From Puniceicoccaceae bacterium (GTDB lineage: Bacteria > Verrucomicrobiota > Verrucomicrobiia > Opitutales > Opitutaceae): a stretch of 47,498 bases of DNA. The first letter of the stretch is position 1, and each line of letters opens with the position of its first letter. Both the position numbers and the translations under genes were made by a program. This document shows, in pieces, positions 33,645 through 42,615 of this stretch. The notes below the pieces were generated by a model. It searched no databases and was not told where the DNA came from. It saw only the letters and a list, made by a program, of their open reading frames with translations. The DNA is taken from the NCBI GenBank assembly GCA_007695295.1, contig REEB01000108.1:1-47498 (forward strand), read 5' to 3'.

Positions 33645-35137
33645 GACAGCGGAAGGTGAATATGGAAGGCTGTGCCCTGGCCGACTTCGGTGTCAAAGCT
33701 CAGGCGACCCCGGTGTTTTTCGCAGATGATATGGTAGGCGATCGATAGCCCCTGGCCGGTGCCCTGCCCCACGTCCTTGGTGGTGAAAAAAGGCTCCAGG
33801 ATGCGATCCCGGATCGATTCGGGGATGCCCATACCGGTGTCTGCGATGGTGATTTCAACTTCGCCGGCTTCCGCGAGGTGGCGCGTGGTGATGGTGATGG
33901 CCCCTTTTTCCTTCCACTCCTCCGCCTTGATCCGGTCCTGGATGGTGTGCGCGGCATTCACGATCAGATTGAGCAATACTTGGTTGATCTCGCCCAAGTT
34001 GCAGTCCACCAGCGGAAGTCGTTCGGCGAGGTCCAGTTTCATCTCCGCCGCATACTTCCACTCGTTTTTCGAAACCGTGACCGTGTTCTGAATCGCGTGA
34101 TTCAGGTCCGCTTTCGACTTGCTGTGCATCCCGGGGTGGCTGAACTCCTTCATCGCCTTCACGATGCCGGCGATGCGAGCGATGCCGTCGATGGCCTCAA
34201 GGATGGCCTGCGGAACTTCCTCGCGCGTAAAGGGATAGTCCAGCCGTGTCCATTGCTCCGTGATCACACCGGATAGCGGACCGTGCTCGCGCATGTGCTC
34301 GTCCAAACCGTCCAAAATCGCCAGGATCGCGCTGCAGCTTTTCTTCAGAAAGTGCAGGTTGTCGTTCACGAACTGCGTCGGTGAATTAATCTCGTGTGCG
34401 ATGCCCGCCGCCAGTTGCCCGATCGCTTCCATTTTGTTGGTGTGGCTGAGCTGCACTTGGAGCTGCTCCTTCTCGCGTACGAGCCGACTCCGGTGGGAAA
34501 TATCCTGCTTCATGGCGATGAACTGCCGGATGACACCATCCGGCCCCGGGATCGGGATCGCAATCATTTCCTCATCAAACAGGCTCCCGTCTTTGCGCCG
34601 GTTGATCAGTTCGCCCTTCCAAACCCGACCCTCCAGCAGGGTCTTGAAAATATCTTGGTAAAAGCACTCCGGATGCCGGCCGGACTTCAGAATACTGGCC
34701 CGCCGGCCCAAAAAATCACCGGGTTTGTACCCCGTCATTTCCTCGAAAGCGGGATTGGCCCACTCAATCACCCCGTCCGTATCCGTGATGATGACTGCAA
34801 AGGGGGCCGCCTGCAGCGCCCGGCATTGGACCAGGACCTGCTCGACCCCGGAGTGGAGCGCCGGCTTTTCCGAGAGCAGGACGTAGGTGCAGGACCCACC
34901 CCGGACCTCCAGCCCACCCGAGCAGACATCGAGGCGCCGCCTCTCTTCCCCCACGCCAGCGACCAGATACCCCTGTTCACTGGCGGCAAGGAGCCGGCCC
35001 GCCAGGTCCGCGTCCTCTCCAAGGCCGTAATCGGCAAGCAACTGGCATGCCCTGGGGTCGGAGAAGACACATTGCTTCTCCGAGTCCAGCAGCAGCAGGC
35101 CGACACTTGCGTGATGGTTCAAGACAGGGAATGACAT
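33641..35137 (-). CDS. PAS-domain sensor histidine kinase
   Basis: This 498-residue protein is apparently soluble, with no membrane helix. Residues ~1-95 are a weak PAS-like region. Residues ~105-215 are a clear PAS domain with PAC end (AVIITDTDGVIEWANPAFEE, MTGYKPGDFLGRRASIL, RRKDGSLFDEEM). The dimerisation helix has the phospho-His H248 (AAGIAHEINSPTQFVNDN). The HATPase_c domain has INQVLLNLIVNAAHT (N box), ITIADTGMGIP (G1) and GQGTGQGLSIAY (G2). The GIAHEIN(S/N)P type is common in kinases that regulate two-component cascades. It is the first gene of an operon with two response regulators, which are its likely targets. The start at 35137 leads into the divergent gap shared with the NAGGN operon. 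Confidence 0.88.
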   Translation of the reverse strand: MSFPVLNHHASVGLLLLDSEKQCVFSDPRACQLLADYGLGEDADLAGRLLAASEQGYLVAGVGEERRRLDVCSGGLEVRGGSCTYVLLSEKPALHSGVEQVLVQCRALQAAPFAVIITDTDGVIEWANPAFEEMTGYKPGDFLGRRASILKSGRHPECFYQDIFKTLLEGRVWKGELINRRKDGSLFDEEMIAIPIPGPDGVIRQFIAMKQDISHRSRLVREKEQLQVQLSHTNKMEAIGQLAAGIAHEINSPTQFVNDNLHFLKKSCSAILAILDGLDEHMREHGPLSGVITEQWTRLDYPFTREEVPQAILEAIDGIARIAGIVKAMKEFSHPGMHSKSKADLNHAIQNTVTVSKNEWKYAAEMKLDLAERLPLVDCNLGEINQVLLNLIVNAAHTIQDRIKAEEWKEKGAITITTRHLAEAGEVEITIADTGMGIPESIRDRILEPFFTTKDVGQGTGQGLSIAYHIICEKHRGRLSFDTEVGQGTAFHIHLPLS

Positions 35138-35272
35138 GGGCGGGCTGACACCTTGCGGCGTAACCCTTCATGCAACGGCATCGCAGCACGCGCGGTGAAG
35201 TAAAAGGGATGTCAATCGGGTTACCCTCGATGGGCTCCCGGCCTCCGACGGATCCGCCCTCCAAGACAACCT

Positions 35273-35301
35273 TTGACATCCCTTCCCGGGCGGCGTTTAG
35301 T
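35273..35301 (+). promoter_or_regulatory. Candidate promoter of the NAGGN/ABC operon
   Basis: TTGACA at 35273-35278 is a perfect -35 and TTTAGT at 35296-35301 is a 4-of-6 -10, with the ideal 17-base spacing. It lies 76 bases upstream of the amidotransferase start, in the 239-base divergent gap with the PAS kinase operon. No obvious operator was seen, so osmotic control, known for this pathway elsewhere, is not directly supported by sequence. Confidence 0.45.
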
Positions 35302-35376
35302 CAACCTAACCCTCTGTAGTGCCTTCAGTGCTACACTGTTTCTCTATCCATAAATCAACTACACAATCCATTCACC

Positions 35377-37152
35377 ATGTGCGGAATCTGCGGAGACATC
35401 CGATTCGGAGACCAACCGGCCGATCCGGCGGCCCTCGCCTCCATGTGCGGGGAAATGGTCCGGCGAGGACCCGACAGCGGCGGCCTCGCCCTCCAGGGGC
35501 GGGCCGGGCTCGGCCACCGCCGGCTCAAAATCATCGACCTCAGCGACGCCTCCCAGCAGCCGATGGTCGATGCCGGGCTCGGCCTCTCCATCGTCTACAA
35601 CGGCGCCATCTACAACTACCGCGAGCTTCGCACCGACCTCGAAGCCAAGGGCTACCGCTTCTTCAGCCAAGGCGACACCGAGGTCATCCTCAAGGCCTAC
35701 CACGCCTGGGGCGACGACTGCGTCACCCGCTTCAACGGCATGTGGGCCTTCTGTATCATCGAGCGTGATACAGGGAAAGCCTTCCTCAGTCGCGACCGCC
35801 TCGGCATCAAGCCGCTCTACTACGTCCGCGACCCCGGCGGCGTGCGCTTCGCCTCCAGCCTCCCCGCCCTCCTCCGCAGCGGCCCGGTCGACACCGGCAT
35901 CGATCCGGTCGCCCTCCACTACTACCTCACCTTCCACTCCGTCGTCCCGCCGCCGCACACCATCCTGCGCGGGGTCCGCAAGCTTCCCGCCGCCACCAAT
36001 CTCCTCATCGGGCCGGACGGATCCTGGAAGGAGCGCCGCTACTGGGACCTTTCCTTCGAGCCTCGCGAGGAATTCAGCACCTACACCGAGGCGGATTGGA
36101 AGGCCGGCACCCTCGAAGTCCTCCGCGCCGCCGTCAAACGCCGCCTCGTCGCCGATGTGCCCGTGGGCGTGCTCCTCTCCGGCGGGCTCGACTCCAGCCT
36201 CATCGTCGGCCTTCTCGCCGAGCAGGGTGCGGCCGGCCTGGAAACGTTTTCCATCGGCTTCGAAACCGTCGGCGAGGAAAAGGGCGATGAGTTCCAATAC
36301 TCGGACATCATCGTCGACCGCTTCCAAACCAGTCACCACAAGCTCTTCATCGACAGCCGCAAGGCCCTTCCCGCCCTCCGCGACTGCATCCGCCAGATGT
36401 CCGAGCCGATGGTCAGCCATGACAATGTCGGCTTCTACCTCCTCTCGCAGGAGGTGGCCAAATTCGTCAAAGTCGTCCAGAGCGGCCAAGGGGCGGATGA
36501 GATTTTCGCCGGTTACCACTGGTACCCGCCCATGCTCGAAAGCGACGATCCGGTCAGCGATTACGCCCGCGTCTTCTTCGACCGGGATTTCGAGGAATAC
36601 CGCTCCATCGTCCACCCCCGCTTCCTCCAGGAGAATCACGCCCGCAACTTCGTCGAGGAGCACTTCGCCCGCCCCGGCGCCCCCCGCCCCGTCGACCAAA
36701 CCCTCCGCATCGACACCCAGGTCATGCTGGTCGACGATCCCGTCAAGCGCGTCGACAACAACACCATGGCCGCCAGCCTCGAGGCCCGGGTGCCGTTTCT
36801 CGACTACGAGGTGGTCGAGTTCGCCGCCGCCGTCCCCGCCGAGCTCAAGGTCCGCGAGGGCGGCAAGTACATCCTCAAGGAGGCCGCCCGCGAGGTCATT
36901 CCCGCCGGCGTCATCGACCGGCCCAAGGGCTACTTCCCCGTCCCCGCCCTCAAATACCTCCGGGGCGAGTTTCTCAACCTCGCCCGCGATGCCCTCACCA
37001 ACCAGGCCGCCCGCGATCGGGGCTTGTTCCAACGCCCTTATGTCGACAAGCTGCTCGCCGATCCGGAAAAACACCTCACCCCCCTGAGGGGTTCCAAACT
37101 CTGGCAGCTCTCCCTGCTCGAACTCTGGCTCCAGACCCACGGTATCCAATAA
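35377..37152 (+). CDS. asnO: N-acetylglutaminylglutamine amidotransferase (asparagine synthase family)
   Basis: This 591-residue protein has Cys2 directly after the initiator Met (MCGICGDIR), the N-terminal nucleophile of class II glutamine amidotransferases, followed by the glutaminase domain to ~residue 200 (RRGPDSGG, YNGAIYNYREL). The synthase domain has the pyrophosphate loop LLSGGLDSSLIVGLL and GQGADEIFAGYHWYP. It is asparagine-synthase-like but belongs to the three-gene set (amidotransferase, GNAT/ATP-grasp, M42 peptidase) that makes NAGGN. In that pathway this enzyme amidates the terminal glutamine of N-acetylglutaminylglutamine with ammonia from glutamine. The assignment rests on that arrangement. 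It is the first gene of a seven-gene operon; the next gene starts 11 bases downstream. Confidence 0.88.
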   Translation: MCGICGDIRFGDQPADPAALASMCGEMVRRGPDSGGLALQGRAGLGHRRLKIIDLSDASQQPMVDAGLGLSIVYNGAIYNYRELRTDLEAKGYRFFSQGDTEVILKAYHAWGDDCVTRFNGMWAFCIIERDTGKAFLSRDRLGIKPLYYVRDPGGVRFASSLPALLRSGPVDTGIDPVALHYYLTFHSVVPPPHTILRGVRKLPAATNLLIGPDGSWKERRYWDLSFEPREEFSTYTEADWKAGTLEVLRAAVKRRLVADVPVGVLLSGGLDSSLIVGLLAEQGAAGLETFSIGFETVGEEKGDEFQYSDIIVDRFQTSHHKLFIDSRKALPALRDCIRQMSEPMVSHDNVGFYLLSQEVAKFVKVVQSGQGADEIFAGYHWYPPMLESDDPVSDYARVFFDRDFEEYRSIVHPRFLQENHARNFVEEHFARPGAPRPVDQTLRIDTQVMLVDDPVKRVDNNTMAASLEARVPFLDYEVVEFAAAVPAELKVREGGKYILKEAAREVIPAGVIDRPKGYFPVPALKYLRGEFLNLARDALTNQAARDRGLFQRPYVDKLLADPEKHLTPLRGSKLWQLSLLELWLQTHGIQ

Positions 37153-37163
37153 TTCACGACGCG

Positions 37164-38861
37164 ATGGCCGACCATGATAGTTCCGCCACCGGCGCTTCCC
37201 CGGGAGTCATCCTCGAATGCGGCTGGGGTCGCCTCCTCTTCGCCCACACGTTTCCCGATCCCGGCTCCGTCGCCGAAGCCATCCTCCGGGAAGAGCCCGA
37301 CCACCGAGACATCGCCTTCTACCTCACCGATCCCCACATCGTCCTCAACCACGCCCCCCAGCAGCTCTTCCTCGATCCCTCCCACACCTACCGCATCCGC
37401 TTCGAGCGCTACGCGCCGCGCTCCGCCACCGCCGCGGGTTTCTCCATCGGCCCGGTCGAGCGCCGGGAGGACATCGCCGAAATCAACCGCATCTACGGTC
37501 TCCATAAAATGGTGACCGTCGATGAAAAGGTCGTCTGGGCCAGCCGGGAGGACGAGCGGCTCGACTACGTCGTCGCCCGCTCGGACGAGACGGGATCCGT
37601 CCTCGGGGTCGCCCTCGGCGTCGACCACATGGCCAACTTCCAGGACCTCGAAAACGGCTCCAGCCTCTGGTCCCTCGCGGTCGATCCCCAGGCCCCCGTG
37701 CCCGGCATCGGCCAAGGGCTGGTCCGCTGGCTCATCGAGCACTACCAGCGGCGCGGCCGCTCCCAGCTCGATCTCTCGGTCATGCACACCAACAAGAGCG
37801 CCATTGCCCTTTACGAAAAGCTGGGCTTCGAGCGCGTGGCCGTCTTCGCCGTCAAAACCCGCAACTCCTACAACGAGCCTCTCTACGTCGGCGAGTTTCC
37901 CGACTCCGGCTACAATCCCTACGCCAAAATCATTATCGACGAAGCCCTCCGCCGCGGCATTGCCGTCGATCCGCTCGACCCGCCCCGGGGCTATTTCCGC
38001 CTCCGCCTCGGAGGGCGCCGGGTCACCTGCCGCGAGTCCCTGAGCGAACTCACCTCCGCCGTCGCCCTCAGCCGTTGCGACGACAAGGCCATCACCCGCG
38101 ACCTCCTCATCGAGGCCGGCCTGCGCGTCCCCGACCAGGTCGTCGTGAAATCTCCCGCCGAGGCCGAATCTTTTCTCGGCAAACACCACCGGATCGTGGT
38201 CAAACCCGCCCGCGGCGAGCAGGGGCAGGGCATCTCGGTGGATGTCCGCCGCCAGGATGAGCTCGAGGCCGCCCTCGCCGCCGCCGGCCGAATCTGCGAA
38301 ACCGTCCTGCTCGAGGAATTCGTCCAGGGCGAGGATCTCCGCATCATCGTCATCAACGGCGAGTCCGTCGCCGCCGCCGTCCGCCGCCCGCCCGAAATCT
38401 GCGGCACCGGCCGCCATACCATCCGCCAGCTCATCGAGTCCCTCAGCCGCCGCCGTGAGGCCGCCACCGGCGGCGAAAGCCACATCCCGATCGACGCCGA
38501 GACCGAGCGCTGCGTCCGCAACGAGGGCTTTTCCCTCGACGATACCATCGAAGAAGGCCGGCTCCTCGCCGTCCGCAAAACCGCCAACCTTCACACCGGC
38601 GGCACCATCCACGACGTCACCAGCCGGCTCCACCCGAAGCTTGCCGCCGCCGCCGTCCGCGCCGCCCAATGCCTGGAAATCCCCGTCGTCGGTTTCGACC
38701 TTATCGTCCCCTCCATCGAAGGTCCCGACTACGCCTTCATCGAGGCCAATGAGCGCCCCGGCCTCGCCAACCACGAGCCCGCCCCCACCGCCCAGAAGTT
38801 CATCGACTTCCTCTTCCCTCATACCGCGGAAAGCACCCGCGGCGAACCCGCCCGCTCCTGA
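37164..38861 (+). CDS. ngg: N-acetylglutaminylglutamine synthetase (GNAT + ATP-grasp)
   Basis: This 565-residue protein fuses two catalytic domains. The region around residues 90-250 is GNAT-like: LAVDPQAPVPGIGQGLVRWL (acetyl-CoA loop), LDLSVMHTNKSAIALYEKLG then FERVAVFAVKT. Residues ~290-550 form an ATP-grasp ligase: KAITRDLLIEAGLRVPDQVV, RIVVKPARGEQGQGISVDV, ILL-like EEFVQGEDLRIIVING and FDLIVPSIEGPDYAFIEAN, with metal-binding Glu and Asn at the end. Together they acetylate glutamine and join a second glutamine, giving N-acetylglutaminylglutamine. A 50-residue N-terminal stretch before the GNAT domain is unassigned. The next gene starts 4 bases after the stop, implying coupled translation. 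Confidence 0.88.
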   Translation: MADHDSSATGASPGVILECGWGRLLFAHTFPDPGSVAEAILREEPDHRDIAFYLTDPHIVLNHAPQQLFLDPSHTYRIRFERYAPRSATAAGFSIGPVERREDIAEINRIYGLHKMVTVDEKVVWASREDERLDYVVARSDETGSVLGVALGVDHMANFQDLENGSSLWSLAVDPQAPVPGIGQGLVRWLIEHYQRRGRSQLDLSVMHTNKSAIALYEKLGFERVAVFAVKTRNSYNEPLYVGEFPDSGYNPYAKIIIDEALRRGIAVDPLDPPRGYFRLRLGGRRVTCRESLSELTSAVALSRCDDKAITRDLLIEAGLRVPDQVVVKSPAEAESFLGKHHRIVVKPARGEQGQGISVDVRRQDELEAALAAAGRICETVLLEEFVQGEDLRIIVINGESVAAAVRRPPEICGTGRHTIRQLIESLSRRREAATGGESHIPIDAETERCVRNEGFSLDDTIEEGRLLAVRKTANLHTGGTIHDVTSRLHPKLAAAAVRAAQCLEIPVVGFDLIVPSIEGPDYAFIEANERPGLANHEPAPTAQKFIDFLFPHTAESTRGEPARS

Positions 38862-38865
38862 TGCC

Positions 38866-40089
38866 ATGACCGCCGCCGCCATCGACCGCCAATTCCTCCA
38901 GGACACCCTCCTGAAGTTTCTCGGCATCCACAGCCCCACCGGCTACACCGACCCAATCGTTCGCGAGGTCTGCGGCGAACTCGAGAAACTCAATATCCCT
39001 TTCGACCTCACCCGCCGCGGAGCCATTCGTGCCACCCTCCCCGGCAAACTCAAGGGCCCCGCCCGCGCCGTCGTCGTCCACCTCGACACCCTCGGCGCCA
39101 TGACCGCCTGCCTCAAGGACAACGGCCGCCTCGGCCTCGTGCCCGTCGGCACTTGGTCGGCCCGCTTCGCCGAAGGCGCCCGCGTCTCCATCTTCAGCGA
39201 CGCCATGATTTACCGCGGCTCCATCCTGCCGCTGAAGGCCTCCGGCCACGTCTACAACGAAGCGGTCGACACCCAGCCGGTGGCTTGGTCGAACCTCGAA
39301 GTCCGCGTCGATGAGCGCTCTCAGTCCCGCGCCGATCTCGACCGGCTCGGCATCCGCGTGGGCGACTTCATCGGGGTCGATGCCGGGGCCGAGTTCCTCC
39401 CCAACGGCTTTCTCGTCGCCCGCCACCTCGACAACAAGGCCGGCGTCGCCATGCTCCTCGCGGTCGCCGCCTTCATCCGCCGCAGTAGTATCCAGCTTCC
39501 CCTTACAACTTATCTCCTCTTCACCATCTCGGAAGAGGTCGGCATCGGCGCCTCCGCCGTCCTCCACGGCGATGTCGCCGAGATGGTCACCATCGACAAC
39601 GGCACCTGCGCACCCGGCCAGTCCTCCTCGGAATTCGGAGCCACCATCGCCATGGCGGACTCCTCCGGCCCTTTTGACTTCCACCTCACCCACCACCTTC
39701 TCCACCTCTGCGAGAAACACGGCATCCCCCACGTGCGCGACATTTTCCGCCACTACCGCTGCGACAGCGCCTCCGCCGTCGAGGCTGGCAACGATATCCG
39801 CACTGCCCTGACCGCCTTCGGGGTCGATGCCTCCCACGGCTACGAACGCACCCACCTCGATGCTCTTGATGCCGTCGGCCGGCTCGTCGTCGCTTACCTG
39901 CAGTCCGATCCGCTCCAGTCCGTCCGCGGAGACCTTGTCCGCGGCCTCAAACACTTTCCCTCCACCCGCACGGTCCCGGTCGGTCCGCTCCTGCACGAGG
40001 AAAAGACCCGCGTCGCCCAGGAACCGATCGATCCCTCCGCCACCACCGGCAAAAAGCCCGCGCGCGAAAAGTCGGCCCGGCCCTCCTGA
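38866..40089 (+). CDS. M42-family metallopeptidase of the NAGGN gene set
   Basis: This 407-residue protein has the cocatalytic metal site of M42/M28 aminopeptidases. VVVHLDTLGAM gives His and Asp, ARHLDNKAGVAM gives the bridging Asp, FTISEEVGIGASAV gives the Glu pair, and DNGTC follows. The amino half also has PTGYTDPIVREVCGELEK. Related proteins are always found beside asnO and ngg, where the peptidase is thought to degrade or recycle the osmolyte dipeptide. This particular role is inference. The start at 38866 is four bases past the ngg stop and agrees with the first conserved helix; a longer frame upstream runs through ngg and is a shadow. The stop at 40089 is one base before the next gene's GTG. 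Confidence 0.85.
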   Translation: MTAAAIDRQFLQDTLLKFLGIHSPTGYTDPIVREVCGELEKLNIPFDLTRRGAIRATLPGKLKGPARAVVVHLDTLGAMTACLKDNGRLGLVPVGTWSARFAEGARVSIFSDAMIYRGSILPLKASGHVYNEAVDTQPVAWSNLEVRVDERSQSRADLDRLGIRVGDFIGVDAGAEFLPNGFLVARHLDNKAGVAMLLAVAAFIRRSSIQLPLTTYLLFTISEEVGIGASAVLHGDVAEMVTIDNGTCAPGQSSSEFGATIAMADSSGPFDFHLTHHLLHLCEKHGIPHVRDIFRHYRCDSASAVEAGNDIRTALTAFGVDASHGYERTHLDALDAVGRLVVAYLQSDPLQSVRGDLVRGLKHFPSTRTVPVGPLLHEEKTRVAQEPIDPSATTGKKPAREKSARPS

Positions 40090-40090
40090 C

Positions 40091-41671
40091 GTGCCTTTCC
40101 GGATACCAGCCCGAATCCGCCTCACGCTCCTCACCACGCTCGCCGGCGCCGCCCTCGCCGCCTGCGCCCCCCACGCCGGCACCCCGCCGGACGCCATCGT
40201 CGTCGCCCAGGTCGCCGAGCCCCGCTCCCTCGATCCCCACGTCGCCACCGCCACCAACGACTTTCGCATCCTCGCCCACGTGTACGAGGGACTCGTGCGC
40301 TTCCAACCCGGCACCCTCGAGCCCGCCCCCGGGCTCGCCGCCAGCTGGAGCGTCTCCGCCGACGGCCGCCGCTACACCTTCCTCCTCCGCGAAGACGTGC
40401 GTTTTCACGACGGCACCCCCTTCGACGCCGAGGCCGTCCGTTTCAACTTCGAGCGCATGCTCGACCCGGAACATCCTTTCGCCGGCACCGGCCCGTTTCC
40501 GCTCGCTTTTTTCTTTTCCGCCATCGAGTCCATCGAAACTCCCGATGACCATACCGTCATCTTCGAACTCGACCGTCCCTACGCCCCGTTCCTCTCCAAC
40601 CTCGCCTACCCCACCGGCTTTCTCGTCTCGCCGGCCGCCGTCCGCGGGCACGGACGCAACTACGGTCGCCACCCCGCCGGCACCGGCCCCTACCGCTTCA
40701 CCGAGTGGGCGCGCCAGCGCTGGGTCAAACTGGAGCACTTCGACGACTACTGGGGCGAACCCGCCCGCATGCCCCGGCTCGTCTTCCGCCCCCTGCCGGA
40801 TGAAAACGCCCGCCTCACCGAGCTGCTCGCCGGTGGCGTCGATCTCGTGGTTGAAGCCCCCGCCGACATCATCGGCCACTTCCGCAATCAACCCGATTTT
40901 GTCGTTGCCGAGTCGGTCGGCCCCCACCTCTGGTTTCTCATCCTCAACACCCGCGAACCACCCTTCGACGACCTCCGCATGCGCCGGGCCGTCAACTACG
41001 CCATCGACAAGGACGCCATCGTCGAGGACCTGCTCCAGCGCACCGCCAGCGTCGCCCACGGCGTCATCCCCCGGGCTTTCGACTGGGCGATCGATCCGGA
41101 GCTAAATCCGTATCCATTCGATCCCGACAAAGCCCGAGAGCTCATCGCCGAGGCCGGCCACGCCGGCGCCACCATCCGGCTCCTCGCCACCGAAAGCGGC
41201 TCCGCCATGCTCGAACCGCTCCCCATGGCCGAAGCCATTCAGGCCGACCTCGCCCGCGTCGGCCTCACCGTCCGCATCGAGGTCTTCGAGTGGAATACGT
41301 TTCTCGCCCGGGTCAACGCCGGCCTCGAGGGCCAGGGCCACATGGCCCAAATGGCCTGGATGACCAATGACCCCGACACCTTGCCATCCCTCGCCCTCGC
41401 CTCCACCGCCCTGCCCGAGGACGGTGGCTTCAACTCCGGCTACTACCAGAACCCGGAACTCGACCGGCTCCTCGAGGATGCCCGCCGCTCCACCGATCCC
41501 ACCGAGCGCGGCCGCATCTACCACCGCATCGACCGCCTCGTCCACGAGGAGGCCCCGTTTCTCTTCCTCGCCAGCTGGCGCCAGAATGCCATCCACCACC
41601 GCGGCCTCCGGGACTTTGCCCTCGAGCCCTCCTTTCTCCTCAATCTCAGCCGGGTCGATAAACAGCCGTGA
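40091..41671 (+). CDS. Peptide/opine-type ABC transporter substrate-binding lipoprotein (family 5)
   Basis: This 526-residue protein starts with GTG. The first 24 residues are a lipoprotein signal with lipobox LAAC (C25). The rest is the family 5 binding fold of oligopeptide/dipeptide/nickel receptors: VYEGLVRFQPGTLEPAPGLA, WSVSADGRRYTFLLREDVRF, HDGTPFDAEAVRFNFERML, and C-terminal YQNPELDRLLEDARRSTDP. It should sit on the periplasmic side of the inner membrane and deliver a peptide-like ligand to the permeases encoded next. The start is supported by the 1-base gap to the peptidase stop and by the lipobox position; a longer upstream frame overlaps that gene. Its stop overlaps the permease GTG by 4 bases. 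Its place in the operon makes NAGGN or another small peptide the first ligand to consider. Confidence 0.87.
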   Translation: MPFRIPARIRLTLLTTLAGAALAACAPHAGTPPDAIVVAQVAEPRSLDPHVATATNDFRILAHVYEGLVRFQPGTLEPAPGLAASWSVSADGRRYTFLLREDVRFHDGTPFDAEAVRFNFERMLDPEHPFAGTGPFPLAFFFSAIESIETPDDHTVIFELDRPYAPFLSNLAYPTGFLVSPAAVRGHGRNYGRHPAGTGPYRFTEWARQRWVKLEHFDDYWGEPARMPRLVFRPLPDENARLTELLAGGVDLVVEAPADIIGHFRNQPDFVVAESVGPHLWFLILNTREPPFDDLRMRRAVNYAIDKDAIVEDLLQRTASVAHGVIPRAFDWAIDPELNPYPFDPDKARELIAEAGHAGATIRLLATESGSAMLEPLPMAEAIQADLARVGLTVRIEVFEWNTFLARVNAGLEGQGHMAQMAWMTNDPDTLPSLALASTALPEDGGFNSGYYQNPELDRLLEDARRSTDPTERGRIYHRIDRLVHEEAPFLFLASWRQNAIHHRGLRDFALEPSFLLNLSRVDKQP

Positions 41672-42615
41672 TCCTCTACATTCTAAAGCGGCTCGGCTTC
41701 GGCATCCCCGTCGTCATCGGGGTGTCCATCCTCGTTTTCCTGCTCATGGCGCTCATCCCCGGCGACCCGGCCCTCGCCCTTCTCGGCCCCTACGCGACCG
41801 AGGAAAACACCGAACAGATCCGCGAGCAACTCGCCCTCGACCAGCCCCTTCCCCACCGCTACGCCACTTGGATCGGCAACCTCGCCCGGGGCGACTTCGG
41901 CTACGCCTACAGTGTCGACCGCGCCGTCGCCGAGGAGGTCGCCGAACGCGCCGGCGCCACCCTCCTGCTCGCGGGAGCCGCTTTTTTCATCTGCGTGGTC
42001 CTGGGCATTGGAGTCGGGGTGGTGGCGGCGGCCCGCCAGTACAGTTGGGCCGACCGGCTGCTCTCGCTTTCCGTCATGGTCGGCATTTCCACCCCGGCTT
42101 TCTGGCTCGGGCTGGTGCTGATCGTGGTCTTCTCCATCCAACTGCGTTGGTTGCCTTCCGGCGGCATGGTCTCAATCGAGGGCGGCGGATCAGTCTTCGA
42201 CATCCTCTGGCATCTCGTTTTACCCGCGGTCACCCTCGGCTTCATCGCCGCGGCCGTGGTGGCCCGCTTTGTCCGCACCCAGATGCTCGAGGTCCTGCGG
42301 CAGGACTTCATCCGCACCGCCCGGGCCAAGGGCCTGAGCGAGGGCCGCGTCATCTGGGGCTACGCCCTCCGCGCAGGCATCGTCGCCACCCTCCCGGTGC
42401 TGGGCCTGCAAGCCGGCTTCGTCCTCGGCGGGGCCGTCTATGTGGAGACGATTTTCCAATGGCCGGGCATCGGGCGCATGCTCGTCACCGCCATCGCCCA
42501 GCGCGACCTGCTCCTCGTCCAGGGCGGCGTCCTCGTGGTGGCGGTTTTCTATGTGCTCGTAAATCTTCTGGCCGACGTGCTCCAGCACGCCCTCGACCCC
42601 CGCATCGAACGGTGA
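41668..42615 (+). CDS. Peptide-type ABC transporter permease (DppB/OppB family)
   Basis: This 315-residue membrane protein starts at GTG 41668, overlapping the upstream stop by four bases. It has six or so hydrophobic helices and the OppB-type N-terminus ILYILKRLGFGIPVVIGVS. The loop before the EAA region holds ARFVRTQMLEVLRQDFIRTA, then RAKGLSEGRVIWGYALR, the coupling helix contacting the ATPase. The C-terminal segment has GAVYVETIFQWPGIGRMLVT. It ends with DPRIER and overlaps the next gene by four bases (GTGA). It should pair with the permease half of the following fusion protein to form the transmembrane channel. Confidence 0.9.
   Translation: MILYILKRLGFGIPVVIGVSILVFLLMALIPGDPALALLGPYATEENTEQIREQLALDQPLPHRYATWIGNLARGDFGYAYSVDRAVAEEVAERAGATLLLAGAAFFICVVLGIGVGVVAAARQYSWADRLLSLSVMVGISTPAFWLGLVLIVVFSIQLRWLPSGGMVSIEGGGSVFDILWHLVLPAVTLGFIAAAVVARFVRTQMLEVLRQDFIRTARAKGLSEGRVIWGYALRAGIVATLPVLGLQAGFVLGGAVYVETIFQWPGIGRMLVTAIAQRDLLLVQGGVLVVAVFYVLVNLLADVLQHALDPRIER

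Noticed and set aside
35359-40314. Long minus-strand frames over asnO, ngg and the M42 peptidase
   Set aside because: These are again open only because of the codon bias of the plus-strand genes, and they cross real gene boundaries.
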